Source of the DNA: Candidatus Aminicenantota bacterium
GTDB lineage: Bacteria > Acidobacteriota > Aminicenantia > Aminicenantales > Aminicenantaceae
Length of the DNA stretch: 64,000 bases
Assembly: GCA_011049545.1 (NCBI GenBank)
Contig: DRHQ01000017.1
Span: 1 to 64,000, forward strand
Reading direction: 5' to 3'
Shown: positions 8,960-17,867 of the stretch, one piece after another
How positions within the stretch are numbered: position 1 is the stretch's first letter
How the letters are laid out: each line of letters opens with the position of its first letter
Notes under the pieces: generated by a model
Database searches by the model: none
Told to the model about the DNA's origin: nothing
The model's input: only the letters and a program-made list of their open reading frames with translations
Made by a program: the position numbers and the translations under genes

Positions 8960-9982
8960 ATGAAATTTTTATTTCGCATGTTTTCTCTTGGATTAATTTT
9001 ATTTTTGTTCAGTCTGTCTCATGTTTTGGGGCAAGATAAAAATCCTTTGGAAGGATTTTCTATCAAAGGAAAAGCGTACTTTGACTATAGCTATTTGCTC
9101 AGTTCCAGTGGTCCTCTGGCCGAAAGCCAGGGAACAGGTTGGAATAGCTTTAAATTCCGTAGAGCTTACTTCACTTTAGAACATAAGATAAGCGATAAAT
9201 TCAAGTTCCGTTTCAGAACCGATGCTGACCGAAAAGTCGATGATAAAGCCAGGCCTTTTTTAAAACATGTTTATCTTGAATGGGGAAATTTAATACCAGA
9301 ATCCAAGCTTTATATTGGGATGACATTCACCCCTATCAAGGAAATAGCTGAAGCAGTATGGGGCTACCGAGGAGTGGAAAAAACATTGATGGATGTTTAT
9401 AAAGACCAAACTGGTGAAAGTGTCGATTTTGCCAGTGCTGATTTAGGTGTTGCCCTGAAAGGGAAAATTGTAAAGCGGCTTAATTACCATGTTATGGTTT
9501 CCAACGGTGCCGGCTATTCCCATCCCGAGGGAGATAAATATAAAAAATTTGCAGCTCAACTCCAACTGCTACCTGTCGAAGGACTTACAATTGCTGGCTA
9601 TATGGATGTGGAAAAACAAAATGTAGATTCAACCAATTATACCTATAGGGGTGATCTGCTTTATAAAAAAGGCAACCTCGCCCTCGGGAGTGAGATATTC
9701 CAGTACAAAGATAACCAAAATTCTCTGAAAAGAAGCGGCTATTCTCTGTTCGGAAATTACAAGGTTGCTAAGGAGATCAAGATTTTTGCCCGCTATGATT
9801 TTTATAACCCTTTTATTGATGTCACAGGCATAGATGATGACGAAATAACTTACATTATCATTGGATTTGATTATTCCCCCCATAAATTAGTGCATGTTAT
9901 GCCCAACATCAGATTCAAAAGCTATGCTGACGACAGACGCTCCGATGTTATAGCACTTTTGACATTTGAGTTGAAGTACTAA
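8960..9982 (+). CDS. Outer-membrane beta-barrel porin (phosphate-selective porin O/P type)
   Basis: 340 residues from the ATG at 8960 (GGGGAGGAATA ribosome site); an upstream in-frame codon at 8915 has none. A signal peptide ends near VLGQ. The mature part alternates polar and hydrophobic residues in strands: FSIKGKAYFDYSYLL, FKFRRAYFTLEHKI, KFKFRFRTDADRKV, KLYIGMTFTPIKEI, and it ends in an aromatic-rich strand (LLTFELKY). The conserved 'FRRAYFTLEHKISDKFKFRFRTD' type of pattern is that of porin O/P-like proteins. As the first gene behind the sigma-54 promoter it probably lets the substrate of the downstream oxidoreductase into the periplasm. Substrate not deducible. Confidence 0.75.
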   Translation: MKFLFRMFSLGLILFLFSLSHVLGQDKNPLEGFSIKGKAYFDYSYLLSSSGPLAESQGTGWNSFKFRRAYFTLEHKISDKFKFRFRTDADRKVDDKARPFLKHVYLEWGNLIPESKLYIGMTFTPIKEIAEAVWGYRGVEKTLMDVYKDQTGESVDFASADLGVALKGKIVKRLNYHVMVSNGAGYSHPEGDKYKKFAAQLQLLPVEGLTIAGYMDVEKQNVDSTNYTYRGDLLYKKGNLALGSEIFQYKDNQNSLKRSGYSLFGNYKVAKEIKIFARYDFYNPFIDVTGIDDDEITYIIIGFDYSPHKLVHVMPNIRFKSYADDRRSDVIALLTFELKY

Positions 9983-10011
9983 ACTTTGGTTGAGATGTTA
10001 AGGAGAAATTT

Positions 10012-11286
10012 ATGAAAAAATGCTTTTATTTTATCCTTCTTTTTGCTTTATATTTATCAACTGTAAATAGTATTCAAGCCGTTTCCTTAAAAGAACTAAA
10101 TAAGTTTGATTTATCCATCCAGTACAGAATAATGTATAATGCCAGCAATCTGCCAGGTTCCGGTGGTTCCACTTTTGCCGAGCATAACAATTATGATTTT
10201 TTTCGACAGCGTTTTCGTCTGTCCTTAGATGTTCAACCCACGCAGAGGGTAGGCGGATTTGTCCAACTGGAATTCAGAGGGGGATGGGGAGTAGGACCTG
10301 ATATTTCTGATCCCAGGGGAGGAGTAAGTGAAGCTGTTGTTTTCAATCGGCTGAACGCTCGAGGCATTCGGTATGGTTACGTTTATGCTTTTCTTGGAAA
10401 AGGCAAAAAATTGAATGCCGGAATTCTTCCTGTTTCTGATAAAGTTGGAGACACGCTTTTCAGTGCTACTTGGGATTTTAATGTCGGAGGGATTTCTTTA
10501 GAGGGAAAGTGTAACGAAAATACCTACCGGTTAGCATATTTAAGGCTGGTGGATACTTTAAGCTCAGGAGTTGACAGAGAGGGAGAATTCTATATTCTGG
10601 ATTTTCTTCACTCAAAATTTGGAGCCCATGTCTATTTTTTCAACAAAAGTAGCGTTTTTGGTTTACCAGGTCTCCTGGGGAGTAAGATAAAAGAAGGATG
10701 GTATGCTCTAACTTCTTCCTTCAATCTTGGAAAAGCAGATTTAAACGCTTTCTTTATGATCAACAACGGCAAATATGATGACATCTCCCACACTGGATTT
10801 GCTTTCAAAGGAGAGGGGAAATTCTCTTTTAACAAAACAGGCCTCTCTCTTCTCTGTATATACACGACAGGAAGTGAGGGAGGCACAGGAAGCAGATCTT
10901 TCTTAACCCCGATGGGAATACTGGGCTCAGGAGGTTATTGGGCTTACACTCATATTTTCACTCCTCAAGGACCGTCTGATGTGAATGATTTTGGTTTAGA
11001 AATAGGAAATAGTGGAGCAGGACTTTTCACCTCTCAGGCGCAGTTAAAGTTTCCTAAGATTTTAAAAAATCTGGATTTTAAAGTAACTGGAGGAATATTT
11101 TTTTCTGATAAAGAAAGGAATCAATCAAAATCCATGGGATATGAAGTAGGAGGAGAATTTTCGCTGTTCATAGACAAATATCTTGTTTTCGATATGGGCC
11201 TTTCCTATGCTCGGTTAGGAGATTTCTATGGAGCAGTGCCGAAAGGAATTTATGAGATATTTGGCCGATTTCAAATAGAATTTTAA
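10012..11286 (+). CDS. Outer-membrane beta-barrel protein
   Basis: 424 residues with a signal peptide (MKKCFYFILLFALYLSTVNSIQA) and a barrel-like body: FDLSIQYRIMYNA, FFRQRFRLSLDVQPTQRVGGFVQLEFR, IRYGYVYAF, LNAGILPVSDKVGD and a terminal strand YEIFGRFQIEF ending in Phe, the usual outer-membrane assembly signal. It is similar in style to alginate-export/porin-like barrels but I cannot assign a named family. AAGGAGA precedes the ATG; the gene follows the first porin by 29 bp and precedes the FeS subunit by 22 bp, so all belong to one transcript. A second channel for substrate or product is a reasonable inference. Confidence 0.65.
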   Translation: MKKCFYFILLFALYLSTVNSIQAVSLKELNKFDLSIQYRIMYNASNLPGSGGSTFAEHNNYDFFRQRFRLSLDVQPTQRVGGFVQLEFRGGWGVGPDISDPRGGVSEAVVFNRLNARGIRYGYVYAFLGKGKKLNAGILPVSDKVGDTLFSATWDFNVGGISLEGKCNENTYRLAYLRLVDTLSSGVDREGEFYILDFLHSKFGAHVYFFNKSSVFGLPGLLGSKIKEGWYALTSSFNLGKADLNAFFMINNGKYDDISHTGFAFKGEGKFSFNKTGLSLLCIYTTGSEGGTGSRSFLTPMGILGSGGYWAYTHIFTPQGPSDVNDFGLEIGNSGAGLFTSQAQLKFPKILKNLDFKVTGGIFFSDKERNQSKSMGYEVGGEFSLFIDKYLVFDMGLSYARLGDFYGAVPKGIYEIFGRFQIEF

Positions 11287-11308
11287 TTTAAAAAGGAGGT
11301 AAATGTTT

Positions 11309-12112
11309 ATGAAAAAAGGAAATAAAGAAGCGAATAGCTCTCGACGCCAATTTTTAAAACAGGCAAGTACTGTAGCTGCTGTTTCTTCTTTTGGCTTAGC
11401 AATGAATACAAAAATCCCAGGGCTCGGCGCAGAAGAAAAAGGCTTAGCCCGGTATGTTATGGTTGTTGATATGCGAAAATGTTACGGCTGCCGTGCTTGC
11501 ACTGTGGCTTGCAAAAGTGAATTTCAAGTCCCCCTGGGTGTTTTCCGGGCGGTTGTAAAAGAAAAGGATAGCGGGATTTTTCCTAAAGCAAAAAGATTTT
11601 TTCAACCTATCTTGTGTAATCACTGTGCTAACCCTCCATGTGTTGAAGCCTGCCCCGTTGATCCTGTGAAGGAGACCTATAAGCATAATGGAAAAGCAGT
11701 GGAATATGAAAAAAAAGCTACATTTCAGAGACCAGATGGGCTTGTTTTGGTGGATTATGAGAGGTGTATCGGCTGTCATGCCTGTGTAGAAGCCTGCCCC
11801 TATAAAGCTCGTTATGTGGATCCTATTAGATGGGCAGGAGCTGATACAGATAATAAAACCATCGGGAAATGCGTTTTCTGTTTTCATCGAATTGATAAAG
11901 GGGTTACCCCATCCTGTGTGAATACATGCCCTGCTGAAGCACGGATATTTGGAGATATGAATGATCCCAAGAGCAAAGTTTCTAAACTTCTAAAAGAACA
12001 CAAAACTCAAGTCCTCTTTCCAGAGGAGGGAACAAATCCCCATGTTTTTTATATCTCGTTCAAAGAAGGAATTTATGAGAAAGGAGGCGAGTGGATCGAT
12101 GAGATTAAATAG
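11309..12112 (+). CDS. Tat-exported four-cluster FeS subunit of a molybdoenzyme
   Basis: About 267 residues. The N-terminus carries a Tat motif (SSRRQFLKQAST...). Four ferredoxin-type cysteine groups follow: CYGCRACTVAC, CNHCANPPCVEAC, CIGCHACVEAC and CVFC...CVNTC, the DmsB/PhsB/TtrB/ArrB arrangement that wires a catalytic Mo subunit to its electron donor. AAAGGAGG at 11292-11299 suits the ATG at 11309 better than the one at 11303. Its own Tat signal places it in the periplasm independently, a feature known in tetrathionate-reductase-type FeS proteins. It overlaps the catalytic gene by 14 bp and is its obvious partner. No NrfD-type anchor accompanies this pair. Confidence 0.85.
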   Translation: MKKGNKEANSSRRQFLKQASTVAAVSSFGLAMNTKIPGLGAEEKGLARYVMVVDMRKCYGCRACTVACKSEFQVPLGVFRAVVKEKDSGIFPKAKRFFQPILCNHCANPPCVEACPVDPVKETYKHNGKAVEYEKKATFQRPDGLVLVDYERCIGCHACVEACPYKARYVDPIRWAGADTDNKTIGKCVFCFHRIDKGVTPSCVNTCPAEARIFGDMNDPKSKVSKLLKEHKTQVLFPEEGTNPHVFYISFKEGIYEKGGEWIDEIK

Positions 12113-14546
12113 AAGAAATTTTTTAAAACTAGGAATGATTAGCGGGAGTCTTTTATCCCTGAATTCTTTATCACGGTCAGAGAAATTAAAAGGTGAGATC
12201 AAAATAGGCGATTTTTCCCCTGAAACAGGGAAAAAGAGGAAGGCAATCCCTTCTGCCTGCTGGCAGTGCGTCTCTCGCGACGGCATCATTTGTTATGTCG
12301 AAGACTGTCGACTGGTCAAAATAGAAGGAAATCCAAAGCTTCCTCGAACCAACGGGAAATTATGCTCCCGAGGCCAGGCAGGGATCAACCAAGTCTATAA
12401 CCCTGACCGCCTTATCTATCCTCTGAAGAGGGTTGGCAAACGGGGAGAAGGAATGTGGAAAAGAATTTCCTGGGAAAAGGCGATTGATGAATTGACTTCC
12501 AAGTTAAAGGAAGTCTTGGATAGCGGCCATCCTGAGGAGATCATGCTTCATTATGGCCGCATGAAAGCAAGCTCAAGTAAAATAATCAAAGACCATTTTT
12601 TTACTGCTCTGGGTACCGGTACCATTGGAAATCACACTTCTATCTGCGAAGGTGGCAAATGGAGTGCCCAAGAGCTCGTTTGGGGGAAACACTACGATGT
12701 AAACGATGCCACCCATACAAACATGATTCTAAATTTTGGTTGTAATGTCTTTGAAGCCCATACCTCCCATATTCCTTTTGCCCAAAGAGTCATCAAGGCG
12801 GTGGTCGATCGAGGAGTAAAAATGGTCACCTTTGATGTTCGGCTGTCGAATACAGCTGCCAAATCAACTGAGTGGATGCCTATAAAATCTGGGACAGATG
12901 GTGCTGTAGCCCTTGCGATGTGTAATGTGATTATGAATAAGGGATTGTACGATAGAGAATTCATCAATACCTGGACTAATGTCACTTCGAGTCAACTGAA
13001 AAAGCATTTAAAGCCCTATACTCCGAAGTGGGCAGAAGGCATAAGTGGGGTTCCGGCTGAAAAAATCAAATCACTGGCCCTTGAATTTGCCAGAGCTAAG
13101 CCAGGGACAACCATTTCTTACAGAGGTGCAGTAGCCCATTACAATGGCAACGAGAATGAAAGAGCCATAAAAATGTTGGACGCTATATGTGGCTATATCG
13201 ATGTCAAAGGTGGAACATGTAAGGCTGTTGGACCCAGTTGGAAGAACTCTTTCAAAAAACCAAAAACAAAGACAAAAAAGCTAAAAATACTGGATGGATT
13301 CCCTGGTCAAGCTGCTTATCCGACCCATCACATGAGCCATTATGTTCTGAAAATGATTAAAGAAGGTTCCCACGGAAGGCCCAAAATCTACATTTCTTAC
13401 TGCTACAATCCTGCCTACGTCAATGGGGAGTGTAAGGAGAATATCGATATTCTAAAAGATGAAAAATTGATTCCATATCTTGTGGTTGTTGATGTTGCTG
13501 TTTCTGAAACTGCGGATCTGGCTGATTTGATTCTCCCTGATGCTACCTATCTTGAAAGATGGGATTGGGAGGATATGGTTTCCTACGACCAGATTCCTGA
13601 ATTTTACATCCGCCAACCTGCTGTTCCTCCTCTTGGGCAGTCTCGCGATTTTAAAGATGTGTGCTGTCAGATAGCAAAAAGACTTGGATTAGATTTAGGT
13701 TTTAGCTCAGCTGAAGAATTTGTGCGAGATGCTTGCGAAAATACTCCTGGAGTAAAAGAAGCTGGCGGCTTTGAATACATGAAAAAACACGGAGCCTGGG
13801 TCGACCCTAAGGCTAAACCCTTATACCGTTCCTTCGCCAAGGAAATAAAACCAGAAGACCTAAAGGGTACAATCGTCGATGAAGCAACAGGAGTTGTTTG
13901 GAAAGGAAAAGAAGGAGAAGATTATACATCGACTAAAGATGCTTACAAGAAATATGTTGGCCAGAAAATCGGGAATAAAGTTTTTAAAGGATTTCATCCG
14001 GATAAAGTCAACAAGTCAGGAAAATTTGAAATTTATTCCAACCTCTTGAAGAAGAAAGGCTTTAGTCCAATGCCGACTTATATTCCTATCCCTGAACACC
14101 AGAAGATGAAGCAGAATGAACTGGTTTTGACAACTTTTAAAGTGGCCGTCCAAACTCATTCTCGAACTCAAAACTGCAAATGGCTCACCGAGATTTATCA
14201 TGATAACCCAGCCTGGATTAATCCGAAGGTAGCAGCAAAAAAAGGCATAAAGGATGGCGATAGGATTAAGATAAAATCCGACGTGGGAGAAATTACAACA
14301 AGAGCCAAATTGACTGAAGGCATTATTCCTGGAGTTATTGCTATTTCCCATCACCTTGGTCATTGGGCGTATGGAGAGTATGCTTCAGGCGAAAAAACTG
14401 CTGAGCATGTCTGCGAGCCGGATTGTGATTTTAAATGGTGGAAAGAAAAGGGAGTTCACCCCAACTGGATTATTCCTAACTCTCCCGATCCCATAAATGG
14501 TCAGCAGCGGTGGATGGATACAGTTGTTACGGTGAGAAAGGCATAA
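12099..14546 (+). CDS. Tat-exported molybdopterin oxidoreductase, PsrA/PhsA/TtrA/ArrA group
   Basis: 815 residues from the ATG at 12099 (AAGGAGG at 12081-12087; upstream in-frame ATGs at 12042 and 12075 would spoil the Tat signal RLNRRNFLKLG). It is a DMSO-reductase-superfamily enzyme using Mo-bis-PGD. C183 in NHTSICEGGKW is the likely Mo ligand. The N-terminal cluster motif is unusual: C54-x2-C57-x7-C65, then C70 and C89, instead of C-x2-C-x3-C; D61 stands where the third ligand normally is. With a separate FeS partner, a TorD chaperone and no membrane anchor, it resembles ArrAB-type soluble periplasmic reductases, but sequence alone does not settle the substrate (arsenate, polysulfide, thiosulfate, tetrathionate, selenate and others remain possible). 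Confidence 0.8.
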   Translation: MRLNRRNFLKLGMISGSLLSLNSLSRSEKLKGEIKIGDFSPETGKKRKAIPSACWQCVSRDGIICYVEDCRLVKIEGNPKLPRTNGKLCSRGQAGINQVYNPDRLIYPLKRVGKRGEGMWKRISWEKAIDELTSKLKEVLDSGHPEEIMLHYGRMKASSSKIIKDHFFTALGTGTIGNHTSICEGGKWSAQELVWGKHYDVNDATHTNMILNFGCNVFEAHTSHIPFAQRVIKAVVDRGVKMVTFDVRLSNTAAKSTEWMPIKSGTDGAVALAMCNVIMNKGLYDREFINTWTNVTSSQLKKHLKPYTPKWAEGISGVPAEKIKSLALEFARAKPGTTISYRGAVAHYNGNENERAIKMLDAICGYIDVKGGTCKAVGPSWKNSFKKPKTKTKKLKILDGFPGQAAYPTHHMSHYVLKMIKEGSHGRPKIYISYCYNPAYVNGECKENIDILKDEKLIPYLVVVDVAVSETADLADLILPDATYLERWDWEDMVSYDQIPEFYIRQPAVPPLGQSRDFKDVCCQIAKRLGLDLGFSSAEEFVRDACENTPGVKEAGGFEYMKKHGAWVDPKAKPLYRSFAKEIKPEDLKGTIVDEATGVVWKGKEGEDYTSTKDAYKKYVGQKIGNKVFKGFHPDKVNKSGKFEIYSNLLKKKGFSPMPTYIPIPEHQKMKQNELVLTTFKVAVQTHSRTQNCKWLTEIYHDNPAWINPKVAAKKGIKDGDRIKIKSDVGEITTRAKLTEGIIPGVIAISHHLGHWAYGEYASGEKTAEHVCEPDCDFKWWKEKGVHPNWIIPNSPDPINGQQRWMDTVVTVRKA

Positions 14547-14611
14547 GCTTGTTGCTGGAATGAAGAGAGTTTTGGCCTCCAACCTTAAGGGAGGTTAGAG
14601 AGTAGAATGGA

Positions 14612-15286
14612 ATGAATATGCTTAAAAAGAAAAAGACGGATAGACAGCAGTCTTCTCAGAAGGCGTTTCAAAGAAGCGACGTTTATGGACTTTTATCCTT
14701 AATCTATTCTCAGGAACCGGACGAGAGTTTCATAGAGAAATTAAATAGTGGTAATTCTCGCCTCTTTTTTATAAAGGAAGGAATGTGGGATGAGAAATTC
14801 TGGACTCAATCTGTGAAAAAAATATGCGAGAACTTGGCTGTAGAATATACCCGTCTCTTTATTGGTCCCAAAGATCACATTTCTCCCTTTGAATCTCTTT
14901 ATAATTTTAAGAAAGGAGATATTAGACAAATTTGGGGTACTGCTACAGTTGAAGTAAAAAGAATTATCGAATCTGCTGGCCTCTCTTTTAGAAAGGATTA
15001 TGGAGGCATTCCTGACCATATCAGCATAGAGCTGGAGTTCATGCAGAAACTTGTAAAAAAAGAAGCAGAGCTTTGGAACGAGCAAAAAAATGGTTCTTTG
15101 TTGTTCAAGACGATTGAGCTAGAAAAGAAATTTATCGATGAACATCTTAAAGTCTGGATACCTGGTTTCTGCCAAAAAGTGATAGAAGCAGCCAGATATG
15201 ATTTCTACAGGAATGTTGCAGAATTGACCGGAGATTTTATAGTTACTGAAAAAGAAGAGGTCGAGAGTTTGCTTTCTTTTTTTTAA
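14612..15286 (+). CDS. TorD/DmsD-family molybdoenzyme chaperone
   Basis: 224 residues, mostly helical and without signal peptide, so cytoplasmic. LAVEYTRLFIGPKDHISPFESLY and GGIPDHISIELEFMQKL are the two diagnostic blocks of TorD-like chaperones. These proteins bind Tat signal peptides and assist insertion of the molybdenum cofactor before export. Lying 65 bp after the catalytic gene, it most likely serves that enzyme, as ArrD and TtrD do. The codon at 14612 (MNMLKKKK) follows AGAGTAGAATGGA; M3 at 14618 is an alternative start. Confidence 0.85.
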   Translation: MNMLKKKKTDRQQSSQKAFQRSDVYGLLSLIYSQEPDESFIEKLNSGNSRLFFIKEGMWDEKFWTQSVKKICENLAVEYTRLFIGPKDHISPFESLYNFKKGDIRQIWGTATVEVKRIIESAGLSFRKDYGGIPDHISIELEFMQKLVKKEAELWNEQKNGSLLFKTIELEKKFIDEHLKVWIPGFCQKVIEAARYDFYRNVAELTGDFIVTEKEEVESLLSFF

Positions 15287-15330
15287 GAATAGATTTGAAG
15301 AATTGCCCCTGAGCTTTACAGAATGAAAAA

Positions 15331-15936
15331 ATGTTAGAGACTCAACAACAAATTTCTTGTATCATTTTAGCTGGAGGAAAGAATGCAAGAATGGGACGAG
15401 AAAAAGCCTACCTAAAAATCGGAGAAAGGACGATTATCGAAGAGCAAAGCGATACCCTTAGCAGAATTTTTGATGAGATAATTATAGTAGCAAACTCTCA
15501 AAACTACTTTAAAAATATAGATGTTAAAGTTGTGACAGATATTATCCCTGACTCGGGTCCTTTGGGGGGATTGTATTCGGGTCTTGCTGTTTCCTCTAAT
15601 ATCCATAGCTTTTTAATCGCTTGTGATATGCCTTTTATTAATCTGCAATTAATTGATTATATGATAAAACAGATTGGAGAAAATGATATAGTTATTCCCT
15701 TATCTTCCAAGGGAATAGAAACGTTGTTTGCTATTTATTCGCTCAATTGTCTAGAAACGATAAAGAGGCAGATCGAATTCAGAAAGCTAAAGTTGCTAGA
15801 TATTTTGAGTTTTTTTAAAGTAAGATATATCTCGCAAGAGGAGATTGAAAAGTTTGATCCGAAAGAGTCTTCCTTTTTCAATGTTAATAGCCCCAAAGAT
15901 TATGAGGAGGCGTTGCAAATATGGTTGAAGAGATAA
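15331..15936 (+). CDS. mobA: Molybdenum cofactor guanylyltransferase MobA
   Basis: 201 residues. The nucleotide-binding signature IILAGGKNARMGREKAYL and the later VVTDIIPDSGPLGGLYSGL and LIACDMPFINLQLI are typical of MobA, which attaches GMP to Mo-molybdopterin to form the bis-MGD cofactor used by all DMSO-reductase-family enzymes, including NapA and the 12099 product. The upstream ribosome site is poor (AGAATGAAAAA). The 3' end overlaps moaA by 16 bp, indicating translational coupling. Confidence 0.9.
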   Translation: MLETQQQISCIILAGGKNARMGREKAYLKIGERTIIEEQSDTLSRIFDEIIIVANSQNYFKNIDVKVVTDIIPDSGPLGGLYSGLAVSSNIHSFLIACDMPFINLQLIDYMIKQIGENDIVIPLSSKGIETLFAIYSLNCLETIKRQIEFRKLKLLDILSFFKVRYISQEEIEKFDPKESSFFNVNSPKDYEEALQIWLKR

Positions 15937-16934
15937 AAAGAGAAAGAAAGAATAAGCTGATTGATTGCTTTGGCCGGAATATAGATTACTTGCGCCTTTC
16001 AGTAACAGATCGGTGCGATTTGAAATGTGTATATTGCCATCCTCCCCATAAAATTAATTATCTGGATCGATCAGAGATTTGTTCTTACTGGGAGCTCTTA
16101 CAGGTGGTTAAGGTGGCCTCTAAGCTTGGCATAGATAAGGTCAGGCTCACAGGAGGTGAATTATTCCTTCGCAAAGATATAATTGAATTCATAAGTTCTC
16201 TTCATGAAATTGAGGAATTAAAAGAAATTGTTTTAACCACAAATGGAACCTCTCTTCTTCCTCATCTGAAGAGACTTAAAGAAATAGGCATCCGAAGAAT
16301 TAATATAAGCTTAGATACATTGTCTGAGGATTTGTTTTATCGAATAACAGGCAGCCATAGATTTTTTACGGTCCTGGAGGGCATCCAGAGGGCTTTAGAA
16401 GAAGGCTTCATGATCAAAGTTAACATGGTTGTTTTAAGAGGGATAAACGAAACTGAAATCACAGAATTTATCAAATACTTTTTGAAAAATTCTGTAGAAG
16501 TAAGATTTATTGAATTCATGCCCCTCTGTGGTCCAGGATGGAGAGAGGATTACTTTTTTTCTTATGAAAAAATGAAAGAAATAATCAAGAAAAAATTTGA
16601 TATTCATCCTCTTCTTTCTTCTGGAGTAGCCCAGGAATTTGTTTTGAAAGACAGGAATGGTTTAAAGGGGAAAATCGGAATTATTGCTCCGGTGACCAGA
16701 TCTTTTTGTTCCTCATGTTCAAGGCTCAGGCTTTCGGCAAGTGGTGAGCTGAGACCCTGTCTTTTTTCGAGGACCAAAGTTGAGCTGTTGCCTATACTGA
16801 GGGGTAATCTCTCTCTTAGAGAAAAAGAAAAAATGATTAGAGAGGCTTTCAAAGAGGCAGTTAAAATGAAACCTGTGTCCATGTCTAAAGATCATGATGC
16901 AGATGATATTTATATCCGAAGTCTTGGAGGTTGA
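15921..16934 (+). CDS. moaA: GTP 3',8-cyclase MoaA
   Basis: 337 residues. Radical-SAM motif C32-x3-C36-x2-C39 (DRCDLKCVYCHPP), LTGGELFLRKD, TTNGTSLLP, and the second cluster C263-x2-C266-x13-C280 (FCSSCSRLRLSASGELRPC). It ends in Gly-Gly, which in MoaA is needed for catalysis. With MoaC it converts GTP to cyclic pyranopterin monophosphate, the first step of molybdenum cofactor synthesis. All key cysteines are present, so the enzyme should be active. It is in an overlapping operon between mobA and the moaC-moaB fusion. Confidence 0.95.
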   Translation: MVEEIKRERKNKLIDCFGRNIDYLRLSVTDRCDLKCVYCHPPHKINYLDRSEICSYWELLQVVKVASKLGIDKVRLTGGELFLRKDIIEFISSLHEIEELKEIVLTTNGTSLLPHLKRLKEIGIRRINISLDTLSEDLFYRITGSHRFFTVLEGIQRALEEGFMIKVNMVVLRGINETEITEFIKYFLKNSVEVRFIEFMPLCGPGWREDYFFSYEKMKEIIKKKFDIHPLLSSGVAQEFVLKDRNGLKGKIGIIAPVTRSFCSSCSRLRLSASGELRPCLFSRTKVELLPILRGNLSLREKEKMIREAFKEAVKMKPVSMSKDHDADDIYIRSLGG

Positions 16935-16936
16935 AG

Positions 16937-17866
16937 ATGATCGACATAAGCAGCAAATTTGAAACTCTAAGAGAAGCTAGAGCCGAAGCGCGAGTAAAAA
17001 TGGCTGAAAGTACTGTAGAAGCAGTAAGGAAAGGGCGAGTTCCTAAAGGAAACGTTTTAGAAATAGCTAGGGTTGCTGCTGTCATGGCTGCAAAAAAAAC
17101 ATCAGAACTTATTCCTTTTTGCCATCCCCTTCCCGTTGATTTTGTTGGCATTGATTATGAGATGAAAAAAAATGAGATTGCCATAAGATCTGAAGTCAGA
17201 TCTATCTGGAAGACTGGAGTGGAGATGGAAGCTTTAACAGCTGTTTCAGTGGCTGCCTTGACAGTTTACGACATGCTAAAGCCCTTGGATAAAGGATTGG
17301 TCATTGAAAGAATTGTCCTTCTTGAAAAGAAAGGAGGTAAGAGTGACTTTCAAGATCAGTTTCCAAAGCCTTTAAAAACAGGAGTTTTGGTCATCAGTGA
17401 TTCAACATTTAAGGGTAAGAGAAAGGATAAAAGCGGAGAGATCATTAGAAACAGGTTGAAAGAGTATCCAATTATCCTCGAGGAATTTAAAATTCTCCCG
17501 GATGATAAAGAAATAATTTCTAAAGAAGTCATAAGATTATCTGATAAACAAAAACTTGATATCATTATAACCACCGGGGGTACAGGTCTAGGTCCCAAAG
17601 ATGTCACCCCGGAAGCAACTAAAGAGGTGCTGGACAGAATTGTTCCTGGGATAACAGAAGTCATGAGAAGTTTTGGGCAGAAGAGGACACCGTATGCTAT
17701 GCTTTCCAGGAACCTAGCAGGAGTCAGGGGGAAAACTTTAATAATTAATTTACCCGGAAGTTCTCGAGGAGCGGAGGAGTCTATGAACAGCCTTTTTCCC
17801 GGAGTTCTTCATAGTATGAAAATGATCAGGGGAGGAGGACATAATAGTCCCAAAAAAAAGAAATAA
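16937..17866 (+). CDS. moaCB: Bifunctional MoaC-MoaB molybdenum cofactor protein
   Basis: 309 residues in two domains. Residues 1 to about 140 are MoaC (cyclic pyranopterin monophosphate synthase): RKGRVPKGNVLEIARVAAVMAAK, IPFCHPLP, GVEMEALTAVSVAALTVYDM. Residues about 150-305 are MoaB/MogA (molybdopterin adenylyltransferase): GVLVISDSTFKG, IITTGGTGLGPKDVTPEAT, LIINLPGSSRGAEES. GGAGG at 16926-16930 points to the ATG at 16937; a TTG six bases earlier overlaps the moaA stop. Such fusions are known in several phyla. The two activities are early and late in the pathway. Confidence 0.93.
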   Translation: MIDISSKFETLREARAEARVKMAESTVEAVRKGRVPKGNVLEIARVAAVMAAKKTSELIPFCHPLPVDFVGIDYEMKKNEIAIRSEVRSIWKTGVEMEALTAVSVAALTVYDMLKPLDKGLVIERIVLLEKKGGKSDFQDQFPKPLKTGVLVISDSTFKGKRKDKSGEIIRNRLKEYPIILEEFKILPDDKEIISKEVIRLSDKQKLDIIITTGGTGLGPKDVTPEATKEVLDRIVPGITEVMRSFGQKRTPYAMLSRNLAGVRGKTLIINLPGSSRGAEESMNSLFPGVLHSMKMIRGGGHNSPKKKK

Positions 17867-17867
17867 A

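Noticed and set aside
12042-12098. Longer start for the molybdoenzyme
   Set aside because: It would bury the Tat motif behind 19 extra residues; the ATG at 12099 has its own ribosome site.
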